A stretch of 64,000 bases of DNA from an uncultured Oscillospiraceae bacterium (lineage in GTDB: Bacteria > Bacillota > Clostridia > Oscillospirales > Oscillospiraceae), in contig CAJUNA010000005.1 of the NCBI GenBank assembly GCA_910587645.1, forward strand, positions 62,001-126,000, in the 5' to 3' direction. Below the pieces are notes generated by a model. The model saw nothing but the letters and a program-made list of their open reading frames with translations, was not told where the DNA came from and made no database searches. Of this stretch, positions 17,704 through 26,115 are shown piece after piece. The first letter of the stretch is position 1. The number at the start of each line of letters is the position of its first letter. Position numbers and translations under genes: made by a program.

Positions 17704-18709
17704 GAGGCCAACCTCCTACAGGCGGTTTGATTTCCGGCGCGCGGGGATCCAGAAGCCAAGTAGCGGCGTAATGGGTCTCGCTGAGCCGGAACATGGGCGG
17801 CGGCTCCTGGTAGTCGATGGCCAGGGCATACTCGTTCCGGCAGGCGAAAGCGTCCCCTTTGGGGGGATTGATTAAAGGCGGCGGTATGCCGGGGATGGTG
17901 TAAAGCGGCTCCCCATCCTTAGCCCAGGCCGGCAGCGCACGGAGCAGGCCCCAGGTGTAGGGATGGCGTGGCTCATAGAAAATCTCCTCTGCCGTGCCGG
18001 TCTCCACAATCTTTCCCGCATACATCACCGCTACCCGATCCGCCGCGCGGGCGACTACCCCTAAGTCATGGGTCACCAGGATGGCCGCAGTGTGCAGCTT
18101 TGCCTGGATTTCCCGCAGGAGGTCTAATATTTGGGCTTGGATGGTTACATCCAGGGCTGTGGTCGGCTCATCCGCGAACAGAAGCTGCGGCCTGGACGCC
18201 AGCGCAATTGCCATCACGCACCGCTGGCGCATTCCGCCGGAAAATTCGTGGGGATAGCGGCTGAACCGGGCCTCCGGCTCTGTGACGCCTACCATCTCCA
18301 ACAGCTCCAATGCCCTGCGGCGCACCTCCGCCCGGGAAGCTTTGGGCTGGTGGACGCGGACGGCTTCCGCGATTTGCGCGCCAACGGCCATGGTGGGGTT
18401 CAGGGCGGTCATAGGGTCTTGGAAGACCATGGAAAACAGGCGGCCCCGCAGGCGCTCCATTTCCCGCTGGGTGCAGCGGGTGATGTCCGTGCCGCCGGCC
18501 AGGATGGTCCCGGACTTTATAAAGGCGCTGCGGGGCAGCAGCTTCATAATGGATTTGCACAGGACGCTTTTTCCACAACCGGATTCCCCTACGATGGCGA
18601 GGACTTCGCCGGAGGACAGCGTAAAGGATACGTCCCGGACGGCCTGCACTTCCCCTTGGGGGGTGTCAAAGGATATGGACAGGTTTTTTACTTCTAATAA
18701 TGGTTTCAT
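17696..18709 (-). CDS. Oligopeptide/nickel-type ABC transporter ATPase (DppD type)
   Basis: A 337-residue ATPase with Walker A GESGCGKSV, Q-loop MVFQDPMTALNPTM, signature FSGGMRQRC and LLFADEPTTALD. The DppD C-terminal domain is present (EPRHPYTWGLLRALP). In many DppD proteins it holds a cysteine-rich iron-sulfur-binding motif; here only one cysteine (FACRNEY) is seen, so a cluster is unlikely. The start was set at ATG 18709 behind AGGTAAG. Confidence 0.92.
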   Translation of the reverse strand: MKPLLEVKNLSISFDTPQGEVQAVRDVSFTLSSGEVLAIVGESGCGKSVLCKSIMKLLPRSAFIKSGTILAGGTDITRCTQREMERLRGRLFSMVFQDPMTALNPTMAVGAQIAEAVRVHQPKASRAEVRRRALELLEMVGVTEPEARFSRYPHEFSGGMRQRCVMAIALASRPQLLFADEPTTALDVTIQAQILDLLREIQAKLHTAAILVTHDLGVVARAADRVAVMYAGKIVETGTAEEIFYEPRHPYTWGLLRALPAWAKDGEPLYTIPGIPPPLINPPKGDAFACRNEYALAIDYQEPPPMFRLSETHYAATWLLDPRAPEIKPPVGGWPHE

Positions 18710-18733
18710 TTTCTTACCTAAAAAACAGGGAAG

Positions 18734-18756
18734 AAGGGGCTGGCGGCCAGCCCCTT
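18734..18756 (-). terminator. Hairpin before the DppD-type gene
   Basis: A perfect 10-base inverted repeat (18734-18743 with 18747-18756) with a 3-base loop precedes a T-rich run on the minus strand. It may attenuate transcription between the binding-protein gene and the rest of the importer. Confidence 0.55.
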
Positions 18757-18860
18757 TTCCCGGATAATTCATACGATTTCTTAATCAAGGGAGCAATACC
18801 GTTACCGGGCAGGAATCTCGGAACAGCACTGGTTATAGCCTCGAGACAAAAGTTCTTTTT

Positions 18861-18889
18861 GATACTTTTTCTTGAAAGAAAAAGTATCA
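18861..18889. repeat. Perfect 13-base palindrome touching the binding-protein stop codon
   Basis: The two arms (18861-18873 and 18877-18889) are perfect inverse copies around a GAA loop, and the last three bases are the stop codon of the binding-protein gene. The AT-rich stem with T and A runs looks like a terminator, or a dispersed intergenic palindrome. Confidence 0.6.
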
Positions 18890-20425
18890 TTCCAACGTCC
18901 ACTGGGTCACGTTCCAGAAAATGCCTACGCCGTGGTGGCCTAAAACGGTGTCGGGCGCGATGCCTTTCAGCCGGGTGGATGCCACATAATCCGCGTCTAC
19001 GTAACAAATAAACGCAAAGGCGGGGTCCTCCGCCAGGACAGCCTGGAAATTGGCGTAGGCCTCCTTCCGCACGGCGGGATCATCGGACTGGCGGGCTTCC
19101 GTAAGATACTGGTCTACCAGGGGGTTGGAGTAGCCGGAGTAATTGGCCCCCTTGCCGGTGCCGAACACCTTGTAGGTGTGGTCATCGGCATCAAAGGGGC
19201 TACCCCAGCCGATGAGGTAGGCCATCTGCCCGCCCCAGTCCACCTTTGCCGGAACCTCTACCGTACAGCGGATCCCCACCTCCTGCAATTGCTGGGCGGC
19301 GGCCTGGGCCATATCCAGGCGGACCTGGTCTCCCGCGCCGACACTGAGGATGAAACCGGCCTCCTCGCCGTTGCGCTCGTAGAAGCCCTCAGCGTTTAAT
19401 GCAAAGCCCGCTTCCTCCAAAATGCTTTTGGCGCGGGCGGGGTCGTAGTCGTAACGCTCCACATTCTCATTATTGTAAATGTTCCTTTGCAGCGGGCCGT
19501 AGGCGGTTACGCCGCGTCCCAAGACCACCGTGTCCAGAATCGCCTGCCGGTCAATGGCGCAGCAGACCGCGGGGATGAGATCGCGGTTCTTCGTCCAATA
19601 GGGGTTCTGGAAATTGAACAGGATGCCGCGGTAATCGGAGGTTTTCATCTCATAAACCGCAAATCCGTCTTTTTCCAGGAAGTTCTGTGTATCCTTCGGC
19701 GTCAGATGGGCCAAGGTAAGCTCGCCGGACTGCATCTGCACCGCCTTGGCGTTGTCATCGGGAACAATCTTGAAAATAATTTTTTCAATGTTGGCGGGGC
19801 CTTGGAAATATTCCTCGTTTTTTACCAGGGTGATGGCCTGGCCTTCATCCCAGCTCTCCAGCTTGTATGGGCCGGTGCCTACCGGGGCGCGGAAGAAATC
19901 GGATTCCTGCATGTTCTCGCCCTCCAGCAAGTGGCGGGGCAGGACTGCCATGGCCATGTAATCCAGGAACGCTACGTTGGGCGCGGACAGGCGGAAGGTG
20001 ACCGTGTGCCCGTCTACTACTGTGATTTCCTCCACGTCTTCAAAGTTCGGGGCATTTTCAGAGCCGTTTTCCGGATCCATAATCGCTTCGATGGTGAATT
20101 TCACATCGCTGGCGGTGAAGGGTTCACCATCGTGCCATTTTACGTTTTCCTCCAGATGGAAGGTGTAGGAGCAGGCCTCTTTGTCAAATTCCCAAGTTTT
20201 AGCCAGGCAGGGAATGACTTGGTTCCCGCCATCGTGAGCCGTCAGGCCGTTGAACAGTAAAATGTTGATCTCGCCGTGCTCGTCCATGGCGGGGTTGATA
20301 CGGGTATAATCCCCGCTGGCGTAGACCAGGGCGCCGCTGTCGCTCTGGCTGCCCGTCCCAGCGCAGGCGGTCAGGCTCAGGAGCAGTGCGGCGGCCAGCA
20401 AAAGGGGCAGAAAATATTTTTTCAC
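18887..20425 (-). CDS. Oligopeptide/nickel-type ABC transporter substrate-binding lipoprotein
   Basis: A 512-residue extracellular lipoprotein (lipobox LTAC, Cys21) of the SBP_bac_5 family. Typical blocks are YTFHLEENVKWHDGEPFTASDVKFT, then GTGPYKL and the late KNEEYF and VQMQSGEL. It is first in the operon, with its own promoter and a hairpin after it, so it should be made in excess over the membrane parts. Family members bind peptides, nickel chelates or metallophores; the ligand here is open. Confidence 0.93.
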   Translation of the reverse strand: MKKYFLPLLLAAALLLSLTACAGTGSQSDSGALVYASGDYTRINPAMDEHGEINILLFNGLTAHDGGNQVIPCLAKTWEFDKEACSYTFHLEENVKWHDGEPFTASDVKFTIEAIMDPENGSENAPNFEDVEEITVVDGHTVTFRLSAPNVAFLDYMAMAVLPRHLLEGENMQESDFFRAPVGTGPYKLESWDEGQAITLVKNEEYFQGPANIEKIIFKIVPDDNAKAVQMQSGELTLAHLTPKDTQNFLEKDGFAVYEMKTSDYRGILFNFQNPYWTKNRDLIPAVCCAIDRQAILDTVVLGRGVTAYGPLQRNIYNNENVERYDYDPARAKSILEEAGFALNAEGFYERNGEEAGFILSVGAGDQVRLDMAQAAAQQLQEVGIRCTVEVPAKVDWGGQMAYLIGWGSPFDADDHTYKVFGTGKGANYSGYSNPLVDQYLTEARQSDDPAVRKEAYANFQAVLAEDPAFAFICYVDADYVASTRLKGIAPDTVLGHHGVGIFWNVTQWTLE

Positions 20426-20474
20426 AGTGGGTTCCTCCTCATACGGAAATCAAACAACTGGTTAACCGCCGCTT

Positions 20475-20503
20475 ATTATAAGGGATCCCGTCCCCCCGCG
20501 CAA
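20475..20503 (-). promoter_or_regulatory. Promoter of the peptide/nickel-type importer operon
   Basis: On the minus strand, TTGCGC (20498-20503) and a perfect TATAAT (20475-20480) are 17 bases apart, about 50 bases before the lipoprotein start. Confidence 0.7.
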
Positions 20504-20576
20504 GCCGGGAGGGGGGATGGTTTTTACGTAAAAATTTTTCTATTTCAGGCGGCGCGGCCTGGTTGAGAGGGAAAGA

Positions 20577-20606
20577 CGAAGGCGCGGCTAATCCGCCGCG
20601 CCTTCG
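20577..20606. terminator. GC-rich hairpin downstream of the DUF378 gene
   Basis: An 11-base perfect inverted repeat (20577-20587 with 20596-20606) with an 8-base loop, followed on the minus strand by a CT-rich stretch. It is the second of two hairpins in tandem. Confidence 0.5.
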
Positions 20607-20623
20607 ACCAGGAAAATCTATAT

Positions 20624-20667
20624 CAAAAATTCCGTCCGCGTCCCGGAAACGCAGACGGGAATTTTTG
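20624..20667 (-). terminator. Terminator of the DUF378 gene
   Basis: CAAAAATTCCGTC (20624-20636) pairs with GACGGGAATTTTTG (20654-20667), with further partial pairing inside. On the minus strand the stem ends in T-rich sequence 7 bases after the stop. Confidence 0.7.
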
Positions 20668-20673
20668 CGCAGG

Positions 20674-20886
20674 TTACGCAGCGGCTTCTCTAGGCACTCT
20701 CTCCCGGAACAGCAACGATACGCACCACAGTCCGCCTAGTCCTACCAGCGCGTAGATCACGCGGGAAACGACAGCCATCTGCCCGCCAAAGATAAAGGCT
20801 ACCAGATCCAGTCCGAACAGGCCGATCAAGCCCCAGTTCAGCGCGCCGACCACTACCAAGATCAGTGCAATCCGATCCAAAACCAT
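20674..20886 (-). CDS. DUF378 family small membrane protein
   Basis: A 70-residue protein with two hydrophobic segments and the DUF378 (YuzA-like) pattern: LVVVGALNWGLIGLFG, then VSRVIYALVGLGGLW. The family is common in Gram-positive bacteria and its function is unknown. The gene stands alone, with AGGAGG-like sequence before ATG 20886 and two hairpins after the stop. Confidence 0.9.
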   Translation of the reverse strand: MVLDRIALILVVVGALNWGLIGLFGLDLVAFIFGGQMAVVSRVIYALVGLGGLWCVSLLFRERVPREAAA

Positions 20887-21023
20887 AAAAGCTACCTCCT
20901 TTTTTGTAACGAAAGCCCACTGTACGCCGGCTTACGGGTGTATTTTTACCGCTTTGCATAGGCGTATACATGAAAAATGTTCCATAGAAAATAAAAATGT
21001 GGACAATTATACCTAAAACAAGA

Positions 21024-21045
21024 GCCTTTGCGTACCCGCAAAGGC
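21024..21045 (-). terminator. Terminator of the chemoreceptor-like gene
   Basis: A perfect 9-base inverted repeat (21024-21032 with 21037-21045) with a 4-base loop. On the minus strand it is followed by TCTTGTTTT. Confidence 0.75.
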
Positions 21046-21056
21046 CCTTGAAAAAA

Positions 21057-22334
21057 TCAGTGGCGGTGCAGGCGGAAAGCGCCCAGTGCTTCCCGCAGCT
21101 TGTTAATCCGCTGGTTTAGGGATTGGACGGTGCGTCCAATCCGTCCGGCGCTGTCCCGGGTCTCCGAAGCTATCGCGTCCAATCGGCTTGCTTGCCGGAC
21201 GGCTTCCAGCAAATCCTTGGACTGGGCGGCTTCCTGGGCAGCCCCGGCGGCTTTTTGGCAGGTCTCGGTGCCGCTGGCGGACGCGCCGTGCAGCTCTTTG
21301 GAGACGGCGGCGGCCAGATCCACCCCTTCCCGGATGGAGCCGCGCATTTCCTCCAGGAAAATAGCGGCTTCCTGGGCGGCCTGTGCGCTGCGGGAGGCCA
21401 GCACCCGCAGCTCGCAGGCCACAATGGCAAAACCTTTCCCGTTCACCCCAGCCCCAGCGGCTTCCACATAGGCGGTCCGGGCCAGCAAGCTACATTGGAA
21501 GGAAGCCGCTTCCATATCCTTGACGATCTTCCCTGCGGCGGCGGCACACGCGCTGATGCGCTCCACCGCCCGCTCCAATTCCGCCTGTCTCCGGCCGCAG
21601 TCCACCAGCTTCCGCCGGGTACGTTCCGCCGCGCCGCTGACATCCGCCGCACCGCCGGCCCGGCGCCCCAGTTCCCCCGACAGCCGGTTCAAGGCCCGCA
21701 GCAGCGCATCCCAGGCCTGTGGCTCCTGGCCGTCCCCGGCCAGTCCGGCGGCATCCTTTTCCAAGTAATCCAGCGGCCCCGCCAGCTGTTCCAGGGCGGT
21801 CCGCACCGCGCCGACCGTACCCCGAAGCTTCTGGGCTGCGTCCTCCATGGCGCCGCAGACGCCGCTGCACTCCGCCGCCCGGCCGCAGGCCACCCGGACC
21901 GTCAGATCCCCCGCCGCCATCTCTTTTAGCGCGCGTTCCAGCTCCAGCAGGCAGTCGTTCCCCTTCTGGCCCAGGCCCTGGACGGCCAGCAATAGGGTCT
22001 CTGTTTCCCGGGTGGTGGGCGGGATGCGGTCAACCGGGGCGGTCAGATCCCCGGCGGCGGCCAGGGCAGCTGCCTCCGCCGCGTCAGAGAGTGGCTTTAA
22101 ATATGTACGGGAGACATAGCGGATCAGCAAAAGGGCTGCGCCCTCCCCGGCGGCGAATACTGCCAGCGCCCCCAGCACCAGCGGTAAAACCAGCCCGGCG
22201 TCCCGCGCGGCAGGATAGGCCGCTCCCGCTGCCAGCGCGGTCAGCAGGGCACACATCCCCGCCGTACCGAAAACCAGCGGACGAGCCACCCTGGCTTCCA
22301 GGGACGCCTGTTCCCGCGCTTCTGCTTTTTTCAC
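21057..22334 (-). CDS. Methyl-accepting chemotaxis-like protein without a sensory domain
   Basis: A 425-residue protein starting at GTG 22334, behind AGGGGG; the open frame runs further upstream but overlaps a good promoter. Two membrane segments (about 18-40 and 47-71) are joined by a short loop, so there is no external ligand domain. Two HAMP-like units follow (AAGDLTAPVD and MAAGDLTVRV). The C-terminal half is an MCP signalling coiled coil: the tip reads LLARTAYVEAAGAG then GKGFAIVACELRVLASRSAQAA. The usual tip LLALNAAIEAARAGE is altered, including the conserved N. No che gene is nearby. It may signal to a non-chemotaxis partner or be a weak receptor. Confidence 0.8.
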   Translation of the reverse strand: MKKAEAREQASLEARVARPLVFGTAGMCALLTALAAGAAYPAARDAGLVLPLVLGALAVFAAGEGAALLLIRYVSRTYLKPLSDAAEAAALAAAGDLTAPVDRIPPTTRETETLLLAVQGLGQKGNDCLLELERALKEMAAGDLTVRVACGRAAECSGVCGAMEDAAQKLRGTVGAVRTALEQLAGPLDYLEKDAAGLAGDGQEPQAWDALLRALNRLSGELGRRAGGAADVSGAAERTRRKLVDCGRRQAELERAVERISACAAAAGKIVKDMEAASFQCSLLARTAYVEAAGAGVNGKGFAIVACELRVLASRSAQAAQEAAIFLEEMRGSIREGVDLAAAVSKELHGASASGTETCQKAAGAAQEAAQSKDLLEAVRQASRLDAIASETRDSAGRIGRTVQSLNQRINKLREALGAFRLHRH

Positions 22335-22380
22335 CGCCGTACCCCCTTTTTCCCCAGCTATAGGGGTTTTGTTCCCGCTT

Positions 22381-22409
22381 ATTGTAACATCTTCCAGGGG
22401 AAAAAGCAA
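22381..22409 (-). promoter_or_regulatory. Promoter of the chemoreceptor-like gene
   Basis: TTGCTT (22404-22409) and TACAAT (22381-22386) are 17 bases apart on the minus strand. This supports the GTG start at 22334. Confidence 0.7.
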
Positions 22410-22440
22410 GGGCAGCGGCATGAACCGCATGCCCCGTTGA

Positions 22441-23406
22441 TCAGAACAGGTTCACAAGCAGCCGGACGCCGCTGGACAGGAGCAGCGATAAAAAGGCGGT
22501 CCCGTACATGAGACGGCAGGCCCGCCGGATGTCATCTGGCGCAATCTCCCGGCGTGGGTCTCCAATGAACGGTTTTTGATGCAGCGCACCGTGATACCAG
22601 GCGTCCCCCGCCAGCCGCAGGCCCATCAACCCCGCGCAGGCGGCCTCTGTCTGGGCCGAATTGGGGCTTGCGTGCTGGTACCGGTCCCTGCGGAAGATCC
22701 TCCAGCCCTCCGGCAGGTCGAAGCCCAGTATCCACCCCGCCGCAAGCATGAGGAATGCGGAAACCCTTGCTGGAATGAAATTCATCACATCGTCCATTTT
22801 TGCCGGGATCAGCCCGATATCCCGGTAGGGCGGTTCGATATAGCCCAGCATGGAGTCCATCGTGTTGACCGCCTTGTAAAAAAAGCCCAGCGGCGCGCCG
22901 CCCAGCGCCAGAAACAGCAGCGGGGCCACCACGCCGTCCGATGTATTTTCCGCCACGGTCTCCACCGCCGCCCGGGCAATGCCCGCCGGATCCAGCCGCG
23001 CTGTATCCCGGCCCACGATCATGCTCACCGCGAAGCGGGCGCCCTCCACATCCCCGGATTCCAAGGCGGTACAGACCTTCATGCTCTCCGTACGCAGGGA
23101 CTTCACCGCCAAAATCTGCCAGCACATCAGGCTCTCCACCACCAGGCGGAGCCATGGGCTGACCGATTGGCATATCCAGAGAACCCCCGCCGGGGCTGCG
23201 GCGGAGACAGACGTTACCACCAGCCACAGCACGCCGCCGGCCCATCGCTCACCCTGGGGAGTAGCAGGGAAAAGCCACCGCAGGGTTTTTTCACTAAGGG
23301 AAATCAGCTTTCCAATGGCAACCACAGGATGAGGGAGCGAATGGGGGTCGCCCACCAGGAGGTCAATGACAAAGCCTGCCGCCAAAGCGTACAAAGTCAA
23401 CTCCAT
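22441..23406 (-). CDS. cbiB: Adenosylcobinamide-phosphate synthase CbiB
   Basis: A 321-residue membrane enzyme that joins the aminopropanol (phosphate) arm to adenosylcobyric acid. The family start is clear (DLLVGDPHSLPHPVVAIGKLI), as are the later VAENTSDGVVAPLLF and YKAVNTMDSMLGY. It is last in the cbi operon; its ATG overlaps the previous stop by one base (TAATG). Confidence 0.95.
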   Translation of the reverse strand: MELTLYALAAGFVIDLLVGDPHSLPHPVVAIGKLISLSEKTLRWLFPATPQGERWAGGVLWLVVTSVSAAAPAGVLWICQSVSPWLRLVVESLMCWQILAVKSLRTESMKVCTALESGDVEGARFAVSMIVGRDTARLDPAGIARAAVETVAENTSDGVVAPLLFLALGGAPLGFFYKAVNTMDSMLGYIEPPYRDIGLIPAKMDDVMNFIPARVSAFLMLAAGWILGFDLPEGWRIFRRDRYQHASPNSAQTEAACAGLMGLRLAGDAWYHGALHQKPFIGDPRREIAPDDIRRACRLMYGTAFLSLLLSSGVRLLVNLF

Positions 23407-25391
23407 TATCCGCCCCTCCGTCCCTGAAAGAGAAACAAGTACACCGGATTCTGGCCCATCATCAGATGGTATGCGCCCGCTTCACGGCCCCGCGCCGCTG
23501 TCAGACAGACCACTGAGCATTCCGCGAACCGGGGATCCTTCATCAATGCCGTCAGCTCTGCCGCCGATTCCAGCGTTACTGCCGCCGCCGCTATCCGTAC
23601 ACCAGGATTTTTCTCCAACAGCAAATCTATGATCCCCCTTAGCCTCCCGGAGCTTCCTCCGAGGAAAACGTGGGTGGGCGCGGACAGCATTTCGCAGGCC
23701 GCCGGGGCGTCTCCGGGGATAATTTCCAGATTGGATGTGTGGAATTTCGCCCGGTTTTCCTCCAAAAGCGCCAGGGCGGCGGCGTTTTTTTCGATGGCGT
23801 ATACCGTCCCCTCCCTGGCTTGCAGTGCCATTTCCACGGAGACCGACCCAGTTCCCGCGCCAACGTCCCAGCATATGGCGTCCCTGGTCAGCCCCAGCAG
23901 GGACATGGCGCAGGCGCGGGTCTCCCGCTTGGTCATGGGAACCATCCGCCCGCCCTCACCCTGGCCCCGCTGGAACCATTCGTCCGGCAAACCGGGGGTA
24001 AAGGGCCGCGCCAACGGGTTTTCGATCAGGGCCGCGCTGAGGGCGTCAAAGGAGCGCCCCGCCAACTCCTGGGCAGAGCCTTGGGTGATCCGCGCTTCTG
24101 GATAGCCCAGCCGCTCCCCTATACTGACAGAGATTTCCCCCAGCCCCGCGTCTGCCAAAACCCGGCAAAGGTTTGCCGCGCCGTTTTCGCCGCCAACCAG
24201 CGCGAACACCCGCCGGTTCTGCCAGACGTCCGGCACGATATCCCGGCTGCGCCCATGGAGGCTGACCGGTACAACGTCCTCGTAAGAGGTTCCCAGCCCC
24301 GCGCAGAGCGCCTGCATGGAACTGATGCCTGGCAGGATCTCCACTTCACAGTCCGCCAGCAGGGGCAGCAGGCGCTTTGCGCCACTGAAAAATCCGGTGT
24401 CGCCGGACAGCGCCACCGCAAACCGGCGGCATGCCCGTGCCTCCCGGATGTAAGGCGCAATGGTTTCCGGCGCGATGGCTTCCAGGCGGGCCTGTCCCGG
24501 TTTTGCCACCGCATCCAGCATCCGGGCCGCCCCAATCACGCAGTCCGCCTCCGCGAGGGCTTTGGCAGCTTCCACCGTCATGCCGTCCGTACCGCCGGGG
24601 CCGATGCCGGCCAGGGAGACCTTTGGACGGAAGCACAAGTGGAATCGTTCCGCCAGGAAATCCACCGTTCCCGCAAAGTCCAGGCCCTCCCGCTGGGCGG
24701 GCCGCCCCACCACTACCAGCACCGCGCCTGCGTCCCGGGCGGCGGCGGCTTTCCCGGCAAAGCCTCCCGTCCCGCCGGTGTCCTTGGTAACCATATATTT
24801 TGCGCTTACACTGCGCAGCATCGCCGCGTTCAGCTCCCGGGAAAAGGGACCCTGCATAGCCCAGATCCGGGCCGGGCCAAGCCCCGCGTCCCGGCAGGCG
24901 GCGAGGGACGCTTCCATGGGCAGCACCCGGGCATAAACCCGCTCCGCGAACCGGGGAAGGACGGCGTATTTCCCTAACTCTTTGCTGCCAGTGGTCAGAA
25001 GGATGTTCCCCTCCGTCCCCCGCAGGAATTCCACCGCGCTGGGGATATCCGGAACCAGGACAGCGTCCTCCGGCGCGTCCTCCGCCCCCCGCAGCAGCCG
25101 CAGGTAGGCGGTTTCCGTCTCCCGGCAGGCGTTGGCGATGTTTTCCGTTACCTCCGCCGCGTAGGGGTGGGTGGCATCAATGACAAGATCATATTTTTCC
25201 TGGTGAAACCGTTTGGCCATCTCTGGTTCCGTCAGCCGTCCGGCGGAGACAGACAATCCCGCCCTGGGGGATAGGAGCGATTCGCCGTATTCTGTAGCAA
25301 CGCAGGCGGTAACCGCAACGGGCTGTCCGGCCAACAGCCCAATCAGCTCCCGGCCCTCCGTGGTCCCGGCGAATACGCACAGCTTATACAT
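23406..25391 (-). CDS. cbiJET: Three-domain corrin enzyme: CbiJ (reductase) - CbiE - CbiT (methyltransferases)
   Basis: The 661-residue protein carries three activities that are usually separate. Residues ~1-245 are precorrin-6A/cobalt-precorrin-6A reductase CbiJ/CobK (VFAGTTEGREL, VIDATHPYAAEVTEN, MVTKDTGGTGGF). Residues ~250-455 are the C5-methyltransferase CbiE (VSLAGIGPGGTDGMT, VALSGDTGFFSGA). Residues ~470-655 are the C15-methyltransferase/decarboxylase CbiT (RACAMSLLGL, CWDVGAGTGSVSVEMA, VFLGGSSG). CbiE-CbiT fusions (CobL) are common; adding CbiJ in front is less usual. It joins consecutive or adjacent steps of the pathway. It overlaps cbiH by 8 bases. Confidence 0.93.
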   Translation of the reverse strand: MYKLCVFAGTTEGRELIGLLAGQPVAVTACVATEYGESLLSPRAGLSVSAGRLTEPEMAKRFHQEKYDLVIDATHPYAAEVTENIANACRETETAYLRLLRGAEDAPEDAVLVPDIPSAVEFLRGTEGNILLTTGSKELGKYAVLPRFAERVYARVLPMEASLAACRDAGLGPARIWAMQGPFSRELNAAMLRSVSAKYMVTKDTGGTGGFAGKAAAARDAGAVLVVVGRPAQREGLDFAGTVDFLAERFHLCFRPKVSLAGIGPGGTDGMTVEAAKALAEADCVIGAARMLDAVAKPGQARLEAIAPETIAPYIREARACRRFAVALSGDTGFFSGAKRLLPLLADCEVEILPGISSMQALCAGLGTSYEDVVPVSLHGRSRDIVPDVWQNRRVFALVGGENGAANLCRVLADAGLGEISVSIGERLGYPEARITQGSAQELAGRSFDALSAALIENPLARPFTPGLPDEWFQRGQGEGGRMVPMTKRETRACAMSLLGLTRDAICWDVGAGTGSVSVEMALQAREGTVYAIEKNAAALALLEENRAKFHTSNLEIIPGDAPAACEMLSAPTHVFLGGSSGRLRGIIDLLLEKNPGVRIAAAAVTLESAAELTALMKDPRFAECSVVCLTAARGREAGAYHLMMGQNPVYLFLFQGRRGG

Positions 25392-26115
25392 TCCGATACC
25401 CCCTGGGTGTGATCATTTTCCCAGCGATAGGGACGGTCTGGCTGTTGCCGATGAACACGGTGCAGAACATGTCCGCCTCAAACCCGCGGAGCTCCCCCAA
25501 GGACAGGAGACGGCCCTCCTCCCCAGGCCTGCCGATATTTCGAACCACGCCGCACAGCCGGTTTTCCGGCAGAGTTTCCAAAAGAATTTCGCAGGCCCGC
25601 CGCAGGTGGCCGGGACGGCCCTTGCTGGCGGGGTTATAAAGGACGATGGACAGATCCGCTTCCGCCGCCGCCGACAGCCGCCCCTCAATCTTCTCCCAGG
25701 GCGTCAAACGGTCGCTAAGGCTGATAACAGCGAAATCGTGGGTCAGCGGTGCGCCCAGCACCGCCGCGCCGCTGCACGCGGCAGTCAGGCCCGGAACCAC
25801 CGAGACCTCCGGATCCACCGCCTCCCCCCGGAGCTGGTAAACCAGGCCCGCCATGCCGTATACGCCGCTGTCGCCGGAGCAGACCATCGCCACGTCCTTC
25901 CCCGACCGGGCGGCATCCAGCGCCATCCGGCACCGGTCCGCTTCCCTGGTCATAGGTGTGGTCAGAAACTCCTTGTCCGGATACCGCGCCCGTACCAGAT
26001 CCACGTAGACATGATATCCCACGACCACCTGGCATTCCTGCAAAGCCCGGTCAGCCCGGACCGTCATATTCTCATAATCGCCGGGGCCAATGCCCACCAC
26101 TGTCAGCTTACCCAA
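25384..26115 (-). CDS. cbiH: Cobalt-precorrin-3B C17-methyltransferase CbiH
   Basis: A 243-residue SAM-dependent tetrapyrrole methylase: LTVVGIGPGDYENMTVRA at the start, then VGYHVYVDLVRA, MVCSGDSGVYGMAGL and VIVLYNP-like SIVLYNPASKGRP. It performs ring contraction and C17 methylation. The start overlaps the end of cbiG by 8 bases. Confidence 0.94.
   Translation of the reverse strand: MGKLTVVGIGPGDYENMTVRADRALQECQVVVGYHVYVDLVRARYPDKEFLTTPMTREADRCRMALDAARSGKDVAMVCSGDSGVYGMAGLVYQLRGEAVDPEVSVVPGLTAACSGAAVLGAPLTHDFAVISLSDRLTPWEKIEGRLSAAAEADLSIVLYNPASKGRPGHLRRACEILLETLPENRLCGVVRNIGRPGEEGRLLSLGELRGFEADMFCTVFIGNSQTVPIAGKMITPRGYRNV

Noticed and set aside
22335..22430. Longer N-terminus for the chemoreceptor-like protein from an ATG at 22430.
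   Set aside because: The extra codons overlap a good -35/-10 pair; GTG 22334 has a ribosome site and a basic start before the first membrane segment.
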